A DNA stretch of 64,000 nt from Pseudomonas aylmerensis (GCF_001702265.1 NZ_MAUE01000016.1:62001-126000); one strand, 5' to 3'. Numbered from the stretch's first letter, positions 26,161 through 34,947 are shown. Translations and numbers: made by a program. The notes: a model not told the origin generated them from the sequence alone.

Positions 26161-28596
26161 ATGAATGCATCCCGCGCCGCCGGCCGCAGGCCCCGCAAGG
26201 CCTTCGCCCACACGCTGTTATTCCTCGCCCTGTGCGAGGCCGCCAGTTACAGCAGCCTGACCCTCGCCGCCGACGCCCCGGCCAGCGACAACCCCCTGGA
26301 CACCGTGGTGGTGATCGGCAACCGTGGCCAGGCGCGCACCCTCGCCGAAAGCCCGGCGCCGGTGGATGTGATCTCCTCCAAGCAACTGCTCGCCACCGGC
26401 CAGGGCGACCTGACCCGCGCCTTGAGCAAGGTGCTGCCGTCGCTCAATCAGCCGGCGTCCTCCGGCTTCGGTTCCACCTCGGTGGTCCGCCCGATCAGCC
26501 TGCGCGGTCTCAACGGCGACCAGGTGCTGGTGCTGGTCAACGGCAAGCGCCGCCACAACAGCGCGCTGCTCAACAACGGCACTTACCTCAACTCCGGCTC
26601 GCAACCGGTGGACCTGGACATGATCCCCACCGCCCTGGTGGATCACGTGGAAGTGCTGCGCGATGGCGCCTCGGCCCAGTACGGCTCGGATGCGATCGGC
26701 GGCGTGGTCAACGTGGTACTCAAGCAGACCGACCACGGCGGCAGCCTGTCCACCAGCTACGGCCAGAATTATGAAAACGGCGACGGCGAAACCGCGCGCC
26801 AGACCGGCAATATCGGCCTGGCCCTGCCCAACGACGGGTTTATCAACCTGGCGCTGGACGTGAAAAAACAAAACATCTCCGACCGTTCCGACAACGCGCC
26901 GTACACCGACTCTGCCGGCAACACCAGTCTGCAGCACACCTACTACGGCACCGGCCTGCCCGAGGCGAAGAACTTCAGCCTGGGCTACAACGCCGAGCTG
27001 CCGGTGGACGATGCGCTGACCTTGTATTCGTTTTCCACCTACACCCACCGCAACTCGGAAAAGCCCCTGGCCTTCCACCAGCCGTCGAGCTTCAACGGCA
27101 TCCAGACGCCCTATCCGGAAGGGATTGAAGACAACCTGCGCTTTATCGAAGAAGACTTCCAGGTCGCGTTCGGCGGCAAGGGCAAGGCCGCCGGCTGGGA
27201 CTATGACCTGTCCAGCACGTTCGGCCAGGATCACGCGCGCGCCACCCTCACCGACACCTACAACCTTAGCTACGGCCCGACGTCGCCGACCTCGGTGGAC
27301 ACCGGGGTAAAAACCTTCAGCCAGTGGACCAACAACCTCGACCTGACCCGCGCCTTCGACCTCGGCCTGTACAAGCCCACGCAGATTTCCTGGGGCCTGG
27401 AACATCGCTACGAGGATTACAAGATCGGCAAGGGTGACGTAGCCTCCTACGCCAGCGGGCCTTTCAGCACCGGTGCCAACGGCGCGCTGATCCCGCCTGG
27501 GACCATTTCCGGTGCCGGCACCACGCCCGCCGACGCCGCCGAGAAAAGCCGCGACAGCCTGGCCGCCTACGGCGAAATCGGCCAGGACTTCACCGATAAA
27601 TGGCACGTCGACCTGGCCGGGCGCTACGAGCATTACGACGATGGCTCCGGCAACACCACCAACGGCAAGCTCTCCACGCGCTACCAGTTGACCCCGATCC
27701 TGGCCGTGCGCGGCACCGTCAGCACCGGCTTTCGCGCACCATCGCTGGCCCAGCAGATCTACAGCGCCACCTCGCAGACCAGCGTGAATGGCCAGCTGTT
27801 CGACTACCGCAACGTGGCGGTCGACTCTGACGTGGCCAAGGCACTGGGCGCGAGCAAGCTCAAGCCGGAAAAATCCACCAACTTCAGCCTTGGCATCACC
27901 CTGCAGCCCACGGACGCCACCAACATCACCCTCGATGCGTACCAGATCAAAATCAAGGACCGGATCGCCCAGACCGGCTACCTCGGCGGCACCCCGCAGA
28001 TCAGCGCGATTCTCGCCGCCGCCGGGCTCAACCCGAACCAGGCCGTCACCTACTTCACCAACGCCCTGGACACCACCACCCGAGGTATCGACCTGGTCGG
28101 CGACTATCGCCAGGACATCGGCGCCTGGGGCAGCCTGAAATACTCTGCGGGCTTCAACTGGAACACCACGCAGATCGACGACATCCACGCGTCCGCCGTC
28201 GCTGCCCAGGCCCTTGGCCCGGACGGTGGCTACGACCGTCAGCGCCAGGGCAACCTCAAGTACGGCCTGCCGCAATCCAAGCTGCTGCTGGGCACCACCT
28301 GGACCTACGACAAGCTGGAAGTCGGCCTCAACCTGACCCGCTACGGCGAATACACCCAGTACGGTACGGCTGAAATCTACGACCGCACCTTCTCGCCGGC
28401 GTGGATCACCGACCTCAATATCGACTACCACCTGACCCCGGCAATCACCCTGAATGCCGGCGCCAACAACCTGTTCAACAAGTACCCGGAACGCACCGAC
28501 CTGGCCAGCAGCTCGGGCGGCTTCCCCTACGGCAACTTCTCGCCCTACGGCACCACCGGCGGCTACTGGTACACCGGCGTGACCTACAACTTCTGA
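26161..28596 (+). CDS. TonB-dependent outer membrane receptor
   Basis: 811 aa from the ATG at 26161 with GGAG upstream (a GTG at 26149 is possible). Signal peptide (RPRKAFAHTLLFLALCEAAS then LTLAADA), TonB box region DTVVVIGNRGQARTLAES, and a plug domain with SISLRGLNGDQVLVLVNGKRRHNS-like text (PISLRGLNGDQ, VDHVEVLRDGASAQYGSDAIGGVVNVVLK). The barrel ends with the aromatic C-terminal pattern GGYWYTGVTYNF. No extended N-terminal signalling domain, so it is not an FecA-type surface-signalling receptor. It imports the substrate across the outer membrane and leads the monooxygenase operon. The plug resembles receptors for large organic solutes as much as siderophore receptors. Confidence 0.92.
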   Translation: MNASRAAGRRPRKAFAHTLLFLALCEAASYSSLTLAADAPASDNPLDTVVVIGNRGQARTLAESPAPVDVISSKQLLATGQGDLTRALSKVLPSLNQPASSGFGSTSVVRPISLRGLNGDQVLVLVNGKRRHNSALLNNGTYLNSGSQPVDLDMIPTALVDHVEVLRDGASAQYGSDAIGGVVNVVLKQTDHGGSLSTSYGQNYENGDGETARQTGNIGLALPNDGFINLALDVKKQNISDRSDNAPYTDSAGNTSLQHTYYGTGLPEAKNFSLGYNAELPVDDALTLYSFSTYTHRNSEKPLAFHQPSSFNGIQTPYPEGIEDNLRFIEEDFQVAFGGKGKAAGWDYDLSSTFGQDHARATLTDTYNLSYGPTSPTSVDTGVKTFSQWTNNLDLTRAFDLGLYKPTQISWGLEHRYEDYKIGKGDVASYASGPFSTGANGALIPPGTISGAGTTPADAAEKSRDSLAAYGEIGQDFTDKWHVDLAGRYEHYDDGSGNTTNGKLSTRYQLTPILAVRGTVSTGFRAPSLAQQIYSATSQTSVNGQLFDYRNVAVDSDVAKALGASKLKPEKSTNFSLGITLQPTDATNITLDAYQIKIKDRIAQTGYLGGTPQISAILAAAGLNPNQAVTYFTNALDTTTRGIDLVGDYRQDIGAWGSLKYSAGFNWNTTQIDDIHASAVAAQALGPDGGYDRQRQGNLKYGLPQSKLLLGTTWTYDKLEVGLNLTRYGEYTQYGTAEIYDRTFSPAWITDLNIDYHLTPAITLNAGANNLFNKYPERTDLASSSGGFPYGNFSPYGTTGGYWYTGVTYNF

Positions 28597-28603
28597 CCCA
28601 GCC

Positions 28604-28629
28604 CACGGGGCCGGTTCGCCGGCTCCGTG
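28604..28629 (+). promoter_or_regulatory. UUCG-capped intra-operon hairpin
   Basis: An 11-bp stem (CACGGGGCCGG / CCGGCTCCGTG, one G-U pair) closed by a TTCG tetraloop, 7 bases after the receptor stop and 24 bases before the first monooxygenase ATG. There is no T run after it, so it is more likely an mRNA-stabilising or partial attenuation element that lets the receptor be made at a level different from the downstream enzymes. Confidence 0.6.
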
Positions 28630-28653
28630 CCTGACCTCGATGGGAGCCTGTTC

Positions 28654-29991
28654 ATGACCCGCCGCACCGATCAACTCAAACTGGGGGCCTTCCTCGCCAA
28701 CAGCGGCCACCACGTGGCTGCCTGGCGTCACCCCCTCGCACAGGCCGATGCGAGCCTGGATTTCGAGCACTTCAAGCACATCGCGCAGACCGCCGAGCGC
28801 GGCAAGTTCGACGCGCTGTTCATCGCCGATGTGGTCGCGCTGTGGGGCCATCACCACGACGCCCTCAGCCGCACCGCCCGCGCCGAACACTTCGAGCCGC
28901 TGACGCTGATGTCGGCCCTGGCCGCCGTGACCCGCAATATCGGCCTGATCGCCACCGCCACCACCACCTACAACGAGCCGTACCATATCGCGCGCAAGTT
29001 CGCCTCCCTCGACCACCTGTCCAAGGGCCGTGCCGCCTGGAACCTGGTGACCTCGGTGGTCTCCGACGAAGCCTGGAATTTCGGCCGGGAAAACCATGTG
29101 GACCATGGCGACCGCTACCAGCGCGCCGAAGAATTCCACGACGTGGTCAAGGACCTGTGGGACAGCTGGGACGACGACGCCTTCACCCGCGACAAGGCCA
29201 GCGGCGAATACTTCGACCCGGCCAAGTTGCACACCCTCAATCACCGAGGCGAACACTTTGCCGTCCGGGGGCCGCTCAACGTGGCACGTCCACCCCAGGG
29301 CCACCCGGTGCTGGTACAGGCCGGTGCTTCGGAGCCGGGCAAGCAACTGGCCGCGCGCGTCGCCGAACTGATCTTTGCCCACGCCCATAGCCTTGAAAGC
29401 GCCCAGGCGTTCTACCAGGACATCAAGCAACGCGCCGCCGCCCTCGGGCGCGACCCGGACCACGTCAAAATCCTGCCCGGTGTCACCCCGTTCATCGCCG
29501 ACACCCGCGAGCAGGCCCAGGCGCTGTTCGAGGAATTCCAGGCGCTGATCGACCCGGTGCTGGGCCTGCGCCTGCTGGCCGACACCCTGGGCGATGACAT
29601 CGACCTGTCCGGCCATGACCTCGACGGCCCGCTGCCAGACACCCCGGTGGGCCAGCGTGGCAGCCGTCGCGACAAAGTGCTGGAACTGGCGCGCAGTGAA
29701 AACCTCAGCATCCGCCAGTTGTACCTGCGCCTGGCTGGCGGCAACCCGGTGATCGGGACCGCCGAGGACGTCGCCGATTACTTCGAGCGATGGTTCCAGG
29801 CTCGAGCCTGCGATGGCTTCAATGTGTTCTTCCCGTACTTTCCCGGCGCCATCGACCTGTTCGTCGAGCAGGTGATCCCGCTGCTGCAGGCGCGCGGCCT
29901 GTTCCGTCTCGAATACGAAGGCACCACCCTGCGCGACAACCTCGGCCTGCCGCGCCCGCCCAACCGCTTTACCCAAGGAGCCACCGCATGA
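28654..29991 (+). CDS. Flavin-dependent monooxygenase, NtaA/SnaA/DszA type (LLM family)
   Basis: 445 aa from the ATG at 28654 (GGGAGCC upstream). It is the long NtaA/DszA/SnaA subgroup of luciferase-like monooxygenases, which use FMNH2 from a separate reductase. Marks: KLGAFLANSGHHVAAWRHP, FDALFIADVVALWG, LTLMSALAAVTRNIGLIATATTTYNEPYHIARKFASLDHLSKGRAAWNLVTS, and the DRYQRAEEFHDVVKDLWDSW stretch. Known relatives cleave C-N (nitrilotriacetate, EDTA) or C-S bonds (dibenzothiophene sulfone, thioethers). It is first enzyme of the operon, after the UUCG hairpin. Confidence 0.92.
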   Translation: MTRRTDQLKLGAFLANSGHHVAAWRHPLAQADASLDFEHFKHIAQTAERGKFDALFIADVVALWGHHHDALSRTARAEHFEPLTLMSALAAVTRNIGLIATATTTYNEPYHIARKFASLDHLSKGRAAWNLVTSVVSDEAWNFGRENHVDHGDRYQRAEEFHDVVKDLWDSWDDDAFTRDKASGEYFDPAKLHTLNHRGEHFAVRGPLNVARPPQGHPVLVQAGASEPGKQLAARVAELIFAHAHSLESAQAFYQDIKQRAAALGRDPDHVKILPGVTPFIADTREQAQALFEEFQALIDPVLGLRLLADTLGDDIDLSGHDLDGPLPDTPVGQRGSRRDKVLELARSENLSIRQLYLRLAGGNPVIGTAEDVADYFERWFQARACDGFNVFFPYFPGAIDLFVEQVIPLLQARGLFRLEYEGTTLRDNLGLPRPPNRFTQGATA

Positions 29992-30902
29992 AACGCAGCG
30001 CATGGATGCTCGCCTTTGGCAGCCTGATCGCCTCCAAGGCGTTTGCCTTGAACATTTTGCTGAGCAACGACGACGGTTATCAACACCCCAATATTCGCGC
30101 CCTGTACACCGAGCTCAAGGCCCAGGGCCACAACGTCAAGATTGCCGCGCCGCAAAGTGACCAGAGTGCACGTGGCGGCGCGTTCTTTTTCGGCCGCGAA
30201 GTGACCGTTGGCCACGACAGCGACCCGGCCTATCCGGACAGCTATTACCTCAGCACCCTTGAAAAAGGCGTGTGCCAGAGCGCCGACTGCGCCGGCAAGG
30301 AAGTGCAGATCGAAATCAGCGGCACACCAGTGATGGCGCTGCTGATGGGCCTGAATAAAATCCTGCCGCACCCCGACCTGGTGATCGTCGGTCCCAACCC
30401 CGGCAACAACCTGGGCGCGATCAATATGGCCTCCGGCACCTTCAATGCTGCCAGCGTGGCGTTGCAGGCCGGGATCCCGGCGTTGGCGGTGAGTACCGAC
30501 CTGAAGGAAAAAGACCCGCAGCGCGCCGCCCTGCTGGTGGCGAAACTGGTGAAGGCCCTCGATCAACATCGCCAGCCCAACGGCGCGCTGTTGCCGCCGG
30601 GCCTGGGCCTGAACATTAACTTGCCCAAGGACGCGCAGATCAAAGGCGTGAAACTCACCCGGGTCGGCAGCTATGTGGGTTTCGAGGCGCTCTACACCGA
30701 CGACCTCAAGCAGTTCAACCTGCCGGGCAAGCCGGGTATCGGTTTCCAGTACAGCCCTGCCGCGACGGCTGCGCAACAGAACGACGAAGCCGTTTGGCTG
30801 AACAAGGGTTACCTGACCATCAGCCCCTTCAGTGGCCTGCCGGAATCGGTCAGCGCCGGCCCGGCGCTGCAAAAGCAATTGGCGCAGGAGGTGAACCCAT
30901 GA
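29988..30902 (+). CDS. SurE-like 5'/3'-nucleotidase with a signal peptide (periplasmic)
   Basis: 304 aa, longer than cytoplasmic SurE (about 250 aa). Starts MKRSAWMLAFGSLIASKAFA, a Sec signal, then the SurE N-terminus LNILLSNDDGYQHPNI with the metal-binding Asp-Asp, the Ser of SDQSARGG, and the Asn loop GPNPGNNLGAINMASGTFNAA. All catalytic residues look intact. Overlaps both neighbours by 4 bases (ATGA). A phosphatase of nucleotides secreted to the periplasm and embedded in a monooxygenase operon suggests that the imported compound carries a phosphate monoester or a nucleotide-like part removed before the ABC importer (inference). It is unrelated to the housekeeping surE-pcm locus. Confidence 0.85.
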   Translation: MKRSAWMLAFGSLIASKAFALNILLSNDDGYQHPNIRALYTELKAQGHNVKIAAPQSDQSARGGAFFFGREVTVGHDSDPAYPDSYYLSTLEKGVCQSADCAGKEVQIEISGTPVMALLMGLNKILPHPDLVIVGPNPGNNLGAINMASGTFNAASVALQAGIPALAVSTDLKEKDPQRAALLVAKLVKALDQHRQPNGALLPPGLGLNINLPKDAQIKGVKLTRVGSYVGFEALYTDDLKQFNLPGKPGIGFQYSPAATAAQQNDEAVWLNKGYLTISPFSGLPESVSAGPALQKQLAQEVNP

Positions 30903-31879
30903 GTGGCGGCTTTTCCCTGGGGTTCCTCAGCCGGGTCTACAGCCCCAGCGCTGACCCCAAGGTCTACCGCGACACCCTGGAACTGTTCAAGGTCGCCGAG
31001 GCGCTGGGCTTCGACAGCGGCTGGGTGGCGCAGCACCACTTCGCCAGTGAGCACGGACGCCTGCCTGCGCCGCTGGTATTGCTTGCCGCCGTGGCCCAGC
31101 GCACGCGGCACATCAGCCTCGGCACCGGGATTATCGTGCTGCCCCAGGAACCCCCGCTGCGCCTGGCGGAAGACGCGGCGGTGCTCGACCTGCTGAGCAA
31201 TGGCCGCCTGGAGTTGGGCCTCGGCGCAGGTTTCGACCCCGAGACGTTCCTCGCCTTCGGCCGCGAACATGACGCGCGCCACCGTGACTACGAACAACAC
31301 CTGCACCAGTTGCTCAACGCACTCGGCAACGCGCCCTTGACCGACAGCGGCTCGCGCCTGCTGCCACGCGCCAACGGCTTGAGCCATCGGTTATGGGAGG
31401 CGACCTCCCGCGTGGAGCTTGTCGCCGAACGCGGCCACGGCCTGATCATGGCGCCCAACCCGCACCAGCCCGCCGACGCCGGCACAGACCTGGTGAACCG
31501 CTACCGCAATGCCTGGACCGGCGACAACGGCACCCCGGCGCGGGTCGCGCGGGTGCAGGCGCTGTTCCCGGCACCGGACGACGCCACCCGCAACGACATC
31601 CGCGCCTATGTGCAGCGCCAGCAACGCATTGGCGTGTTCAAGGGCGCGATCAATGACGATTTCGACACGACCCTCAAGCGCCTCGGCGTCCTGCACGGCC
31701 CGGTACAGCAGATGGTCGAGCAGTTGCAGCAAGGCCCGGCGCTGACCGCCCACGACCAGCTGATCCTGCAGGTGCAGACCGTCAGCACGCCGTTGCGCGA
31801 TGCCATTCGCGCGCTGGAAATCATCCGCGAACACATTGCCCCAGCCCTGGGCTGGCAGCCCACAGGAACCCCGTCATGA
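30899..31879 (+). CDS. LLM-class flavin-dependent oxidoreductase (luciferase-like), paralogue 2
   Basis: 326 aa from the ATG overlapping the SurE stop. Marks: VYRDTLELFKVAEALGFDSGWVAQHHF, LPAPLVLLAAVAQRTRHISLGTGIIVLPQEPPLRLAEDAAVLDLLSNGRLELGLGAG. Medium-length LLM type with an alkanal-monooxygenase-like core. About 45-50% similar by eye to the next gene, which indicates a local duplication. Overlaps the next gene by 4 bases. Confidence 0.9.
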   Translation: MSGGFSLGFLSRVYSPSADPKVYRDTLELFKVAEALGFDSGWVAQHHFASEHGRLPAPLVLLAAVAQRTRHISLGTGIIVLPQEPPLRLAEDAAVLDLLSNGRLELGLGAGFDPETFLAFGREHDARHRDYEQHLHQLLNALGNAPLTDSGSRLLPRANGLSHRLWEATSRVELVAERGHGLIMAPNPHQPADAGTDLVNRYRNAWTGDNGTPARVARVQALFPAPDDATRNDIRAYVQRQQRIGVFKGAINDDFDTTLKRLGVLHGPVQQMVEQLQQGPALTAHDQLILQVQTVSTPLRDAIRALEIIREHIAPALGWQPTGTPS

Positions 31880-32853
31880 CGTTCAAACTGGGCTTTCTCA
31901 GCCACGCTTTTGGCGATGATCCACAGCAGGTCTACCGCGACCTGATCGAACAATTCGAAGTGGCCGAAGCCCTCGGTTTCGACAGCGGCTGGATTGCCCA
32001 GCACCACCTCAGCAACGGCTTCGGGCGCCTGCCGTCACCCTTGGTGTTGCTGGCGGCGGTGGCCGAGCGCACGCAGCGTATCGAGCTGGGTACCGGCGTG
32101 ATCGTATTGCCGTTCGAAGACCCGATCCGCCTGGCCGAGGACGCCAGCGTGCTCGACGCCTTGAGCGGCGGCCGTGTGCAACTGGGCCTGGGCAGCGGCG
32201 GCGCCAACCTGGACAATTTCAGCGCGTTCGAGCGCGACCCGAGTCGACGCCAGGCGGAGTTCGCCGAGCGCCAGCAAACGCTTCAACGGCTGCTGGAGGG
32301 CGAGCCACTGACGGGTGGGCTCACACTGCAGCCGCCCGCGCGCGGTTTGCGCCAGCGCCTGTGGCACTCCCACGCCAGCATCGACGGCGCCACCTACACC
32401 GCCGAACAGGGCAACGGCCTGTTGCTGGGCACCGCGACCCATGATCCGCTGACCGTGCAAAAGCCCTTGGCCGATGCGTACCTCAAGGCCTGGTCCCACC
32501 CAGGCCGCGCGCCGCGTATCGGCGTGGTCCGCGCGGTGTTCCCGGCGGCGGACCGCGCCAGCGCCCAGGCGGAGCTGGCGGTGGATATCGAGCGGCACAT
32601 CCCGCGCCTGCAACGCGAAGGCCTGATCGACCAGGCCGTCGACCTGCAGGAACACCTGCGCCTGATGAATGTGCACCACGGCCATCCCGATGAAGTGATT
32701 GAAAGCATGCAGCACGATCCCTCGCTGCTGCCTTATGCTGATGACCTGATCGCTGTCGTCCAGGCCGAAAGTTCGACCCAGGCGCAGATTCTCAAGCGCC
32801 TGGAAATCCTCGCCAGGGACATTGCCCCGGCCTTGGGTTGGAAAAGACCATGA
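31876..32853 (+). CDS. LLM-class flavin-dependent oxidoreductase (luciferase-like), paralogue 3
   Basis: 325 aa. Clearly a tandem duplicate of the preceding gene: QVYRDLIEQFEVAEALGFDSGWIAQHHLS, LPSPLVLLAAVAERTQRIELGTGVIVLPFEDPIRLAEDASVLDALSGGRVQLGLGSGG. The two have diverged in the C-terminal half, so they may work as a heteromeric pair, as in luciferase LuxAB, or on different substrates. 16 bases separate it from the next gene. Confidence 0.9.
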   Translation: MTFKLGFLSHAFGDDPQQVYRDLIEQFEVAEALGFDSGWIAQHHLSNGFGRLPSPLVLLAAVAERTQRIELGTGVIVLPFEDPIRLAEDASVLDALSGGRVQLGLGSGGANLDNFSAFERDPSRRQAEFAERQQTLQRLLEGEPLTGGLTLQPPARGLRQRLWHSHASIDGATYTAEQGNGLLLGTATHDPLTVQKPLADAYLKAWSHPGRAPRIGVVRAVFPAADRASAQAELAVDIERHIPRLQREGLIDQAVDLQEHLRLMNVHHGHPDEVIESMQHDPSLLPYADDLIAVVQAESSTQAQILKRLEILARDIAPALGWKRP

Positions 32854-32869
32854 AGAGTGGAGCGTGTGC

Positions 32870-33823
32870 ATGCCCTTAGCATTCAGCTGGCTGATGCCCT
32901 TGTGTACCCCTGACTGGGCGGCACGGCCGGGGCAGTGGATTCAGCTGGCCCAAGCCGTGGAATACGCCGGCCTCGACGGCCTGTGGATCCCCGGCGGGGC
33001 CTTGTGTGCCGACAGCCTGGGCGTGGCGGCGGCGTTGTGCGCACACACCCGGCGGGTGCAATTGTCGGTGAGCGTGCCGCCCGAGGTGATGCTGCCGGCG
33101 GCGTTGGCCACGACCTTGCAAAGCCTGCAATCGATCAGCAACCACCGTGTGCAGTTGCACCTGCCCAACAGTGAGCGCAGCGCGTTTGGCGAGTGGCTCA
33201 ACCGCGACCAGCGCAGCGAACGCATCGGCGAATACCTGGACATCCTCCAGCAACTGCTCGCGCCCAATGACACCGGCCTCGACTACCAAGGCCGTTACTT
33301 CCAGCTGGAAAACGCCGGCGTCGCCCGCCGTGAGTTGCCCGCGCCCGCGCTGGTGCTGGACGACAGCCAGAGCCACACGCTGCTCGCCGCGCATGCCCAG
33401 ACCTGCCTGCTTGCGCCCGGCCCTCCCAAGGCGCTGGCCAAGGAAATCCAGGGCTGGCGCGCGATTCAACCGTCGCTCAAATTTGCCTGCACCTTTGGCC
33501 TGATCCTCGGCGACAGCGAAGACCTCGCCTGGGAAACCGCCGCCACGCTGCTGCCGGTGCCGGCGTTGCCCGACGAGCTGCTGGCCACCCTGCCCCGCGC
33601 CCGTCACCCGCTGCGCCAATGGGAAGTGCACCCGAACCTGCTGCAGTTGGCGCCGGGCCAGCCGCTGATCCTGGTCGGCACGGCGCAACAGATCGCTACG
33701 CGCCTGCAGGAACTGCACGGGCTGGGTTTGAGCCAATTGATCCTGGAAGGCGGCCCGGCGGTCAGCGAAGTGCTGCGCTTTGGCGAACAGGTTGTCCCTC
33801 TCTTGCGCAAGGAGCGCTCATGA
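32870..33823 (+). CDS. Divergent LLM-family protein, paralogue 4
   Basis: 317 aa from the ATG at 32870 (RBS GTGGAG). The barrel pattern is recognisable (GQWIQLAQAVEYAGLDGLWIPGG, AAALCAHTRRVQLSVSVPPEVMLPAALATTLQSLQSIS, RSERIGEYLDILQQLL) and it ends with LSQLILEGGPAVSEVLRFGEQVVPLLR, as in SsuD. Conserved features of active members are weakened: the segment corresponding to the LHVVTG strand of its neighbour reads VQLHLPNSE, and the QHH-type motif is missing. It could be a non-catalytic partner subunit of the SsuD-like protein with which it overlaps (ATGA). Confidence 0.8.
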   Translation: MPLAFSWLMPLCTPDWAARPGQWIQLAQAVEYAGLDGLWIPGGALCADSLGVAAALCAHTRRVQLSVSVPPEVMLPAALATTLQSLQSISNHRVQLHLPNSERSAFGEWLNRDQRSERIGEYLDILQQLLAPNDTGLDYQGRYFQLENAGVARRELPAPALVLDDSQSHTLLAAHAQTCLLAPGPPKALAKEIQGWRAIQPSLKFACTFGLILGDSEDLAWETAATLLPVPALPDELLATLPRARHPLRQWEVHPNLLQLAPGQPLILVGTAQQIATRLQELHGLGLSQLILEGGPAVSEVLRFGEQVVPLLRKERS

Positions 33824-34947
33824 ACACTGATGCACGCCCACCGATCCAGCTGGACTGGTTCCTGCCCACCAATGGCGACGGGCGCCACCTCACCAGCAGC
33901 GGCTTGCCCAAAGTCGGGCTGTTCCAGCAAGGCGAACGCGCGCCGACCCTGGATTACCTGCGCCAGATCGTGCGCGCCACCGAACAGGCCGGCTTCGACG
34001 GCATCATGGTGCCGACCGCCAGCGGCTTTGAAGACCCCTGGCTGATCACCGCCGTGCTGGCCCAGGAAGTGCGTCGCCTGAAATTCCTGCTGACCCTGCG
34101 TCCTGGCCTGGAGCTGCCCGCCTACACCGCGCACCGCGCGGCGACCTTGCAACTGCTCAGCGAAAACCGCCTGGCATTGCACGTGGTGACCGGTTCCAGC
34201 CGCTTCGAGCAGCGCTCCCTCGGCGACTTTCTCGAGCACGACGAACGCTACGCGCGCACCGCCGAGTTCCTGCAAGTGTTCCAGGCCGTCTGGGCCGGCC
34301 AGCCACCAACGCACCCCGGCCGTTATTACCGCAGCGGCATCCACACGCCCATGGCGCCGGGGGCGACTGCGCCGCCGATCTACTTCGGCGGCGCGTCCGA
34401 AGCCGCCGAACGCGTCGGCGCGGCCCATGGGCAAACCTACCTGATGTGGTGCGAGCCGCCTGCGATGATCGCCGAACGCATCCAGCGCATGCGCGACCTC
34501 GCTGCCGCCCAGGGCCGTACCCTGCGCTTCGGCCTGCGCCTGCACGTGTTCGCCGCGCCTACCGATGAGGCGGCATGGGCGCATGTGGAGCGCTTGCTGG
34601 AAGAAATCCCCAAGGACGCCATCGACCAGGCGCAACGGCAGATGGCGACGTATGAGTCCGTCGGCCAGAGCCGGCAGACCCAGTTGATGCAAGGCCGTGG
34701 CCGTGGGGCGCGGGAACTGGAAGTGTCAGCCAACCTGTGGGCCGGGGTCGGCCTGGTGCGGGGTGGCGCCGGCACCGCGCTGGTGGGCAGTTATGCACGG
34801 GTGGCGGAGCGGATCGAGGAGTATCACCAGTTGGGCGTGGACAGCTTTATCCTGTCCGGTTTTCCGCACCTGGAAGAGGCGATTCATGTGGGGGCGGAGG
34901 TGTTGCCGCTGCTGCGCAACACTGGCGGTCAGGGCGACCGCCAGTAG
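33820..34947 (+). CDS. SsuD-like alkanesulfonate monooxygenase (LLM family), paralogue 5
   Basis: 375 aa, SsuD length (about 380). Starts IQLDWFLPTNGDGRHL, then TLDYLRQIVRATEQAGFDGIMVPTASGFEDPWLITAVLAQEVRRLKFLLTLRPGLELPAYTAHRAATLQLLSENRLALHVVTG, DEYAR-like region DERYARTAEFLQVFQAVW, PIYFGGASEAAERVGAAHGQTYLMWCEPPA, and VGSYARVAERIEEYHQLGVDSFILSGFPHLEEA. In SsuD the region around the active site includes His and Arg residues retained here (RYAR, HLEEA). Predicted to release sulfite from a sulfonate or a related C-heteroatom bond with FMNH2 and O2. There is no SsuE-type flavin reductase in the window. Last gene of the operon; convergent with the next. Confidence 0.9.
   Translation: MNTDARPPIQLDWFLPTNGDGRHLTSSGLPKVGLFQQGERAPTLDYLRQIVRATEQAGFDGIMVPTASGFEDPWLITAVLAQEVRRLKFLLTLRPGLELPAYTAHRAATLQLLSENRLALHVVTGSSRFEQRSLGDFLEHDERYARTAEFLQVFQAVWAGQPPTHPGRYYRSGIHTPMAPGATAPPIYFGGASEAAERVGAAHGQTYLMWCEPPAMIAERIQRMRDLAAAQGRTLRFGLRLHVFAAPTDEAAWAHVERLLEEIPKDAIDQAQRQMATYESVGQSRQTQLMQGRGRGARELEVSANLWAGVGLVRGGAGTALVGSYARVAERIEEYHQLGVDSFILSGFPHLEEAIHVGAEVLPLLRNTGGQGDRQ

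Noticed and set aside
26218..30003. A 1261-codon open frame on the minus strand
   Set aside because: It lies antisense to the TonB receptor and the first monooxygenase, both of which have strong family motifs; it is a high-G+C shadow.
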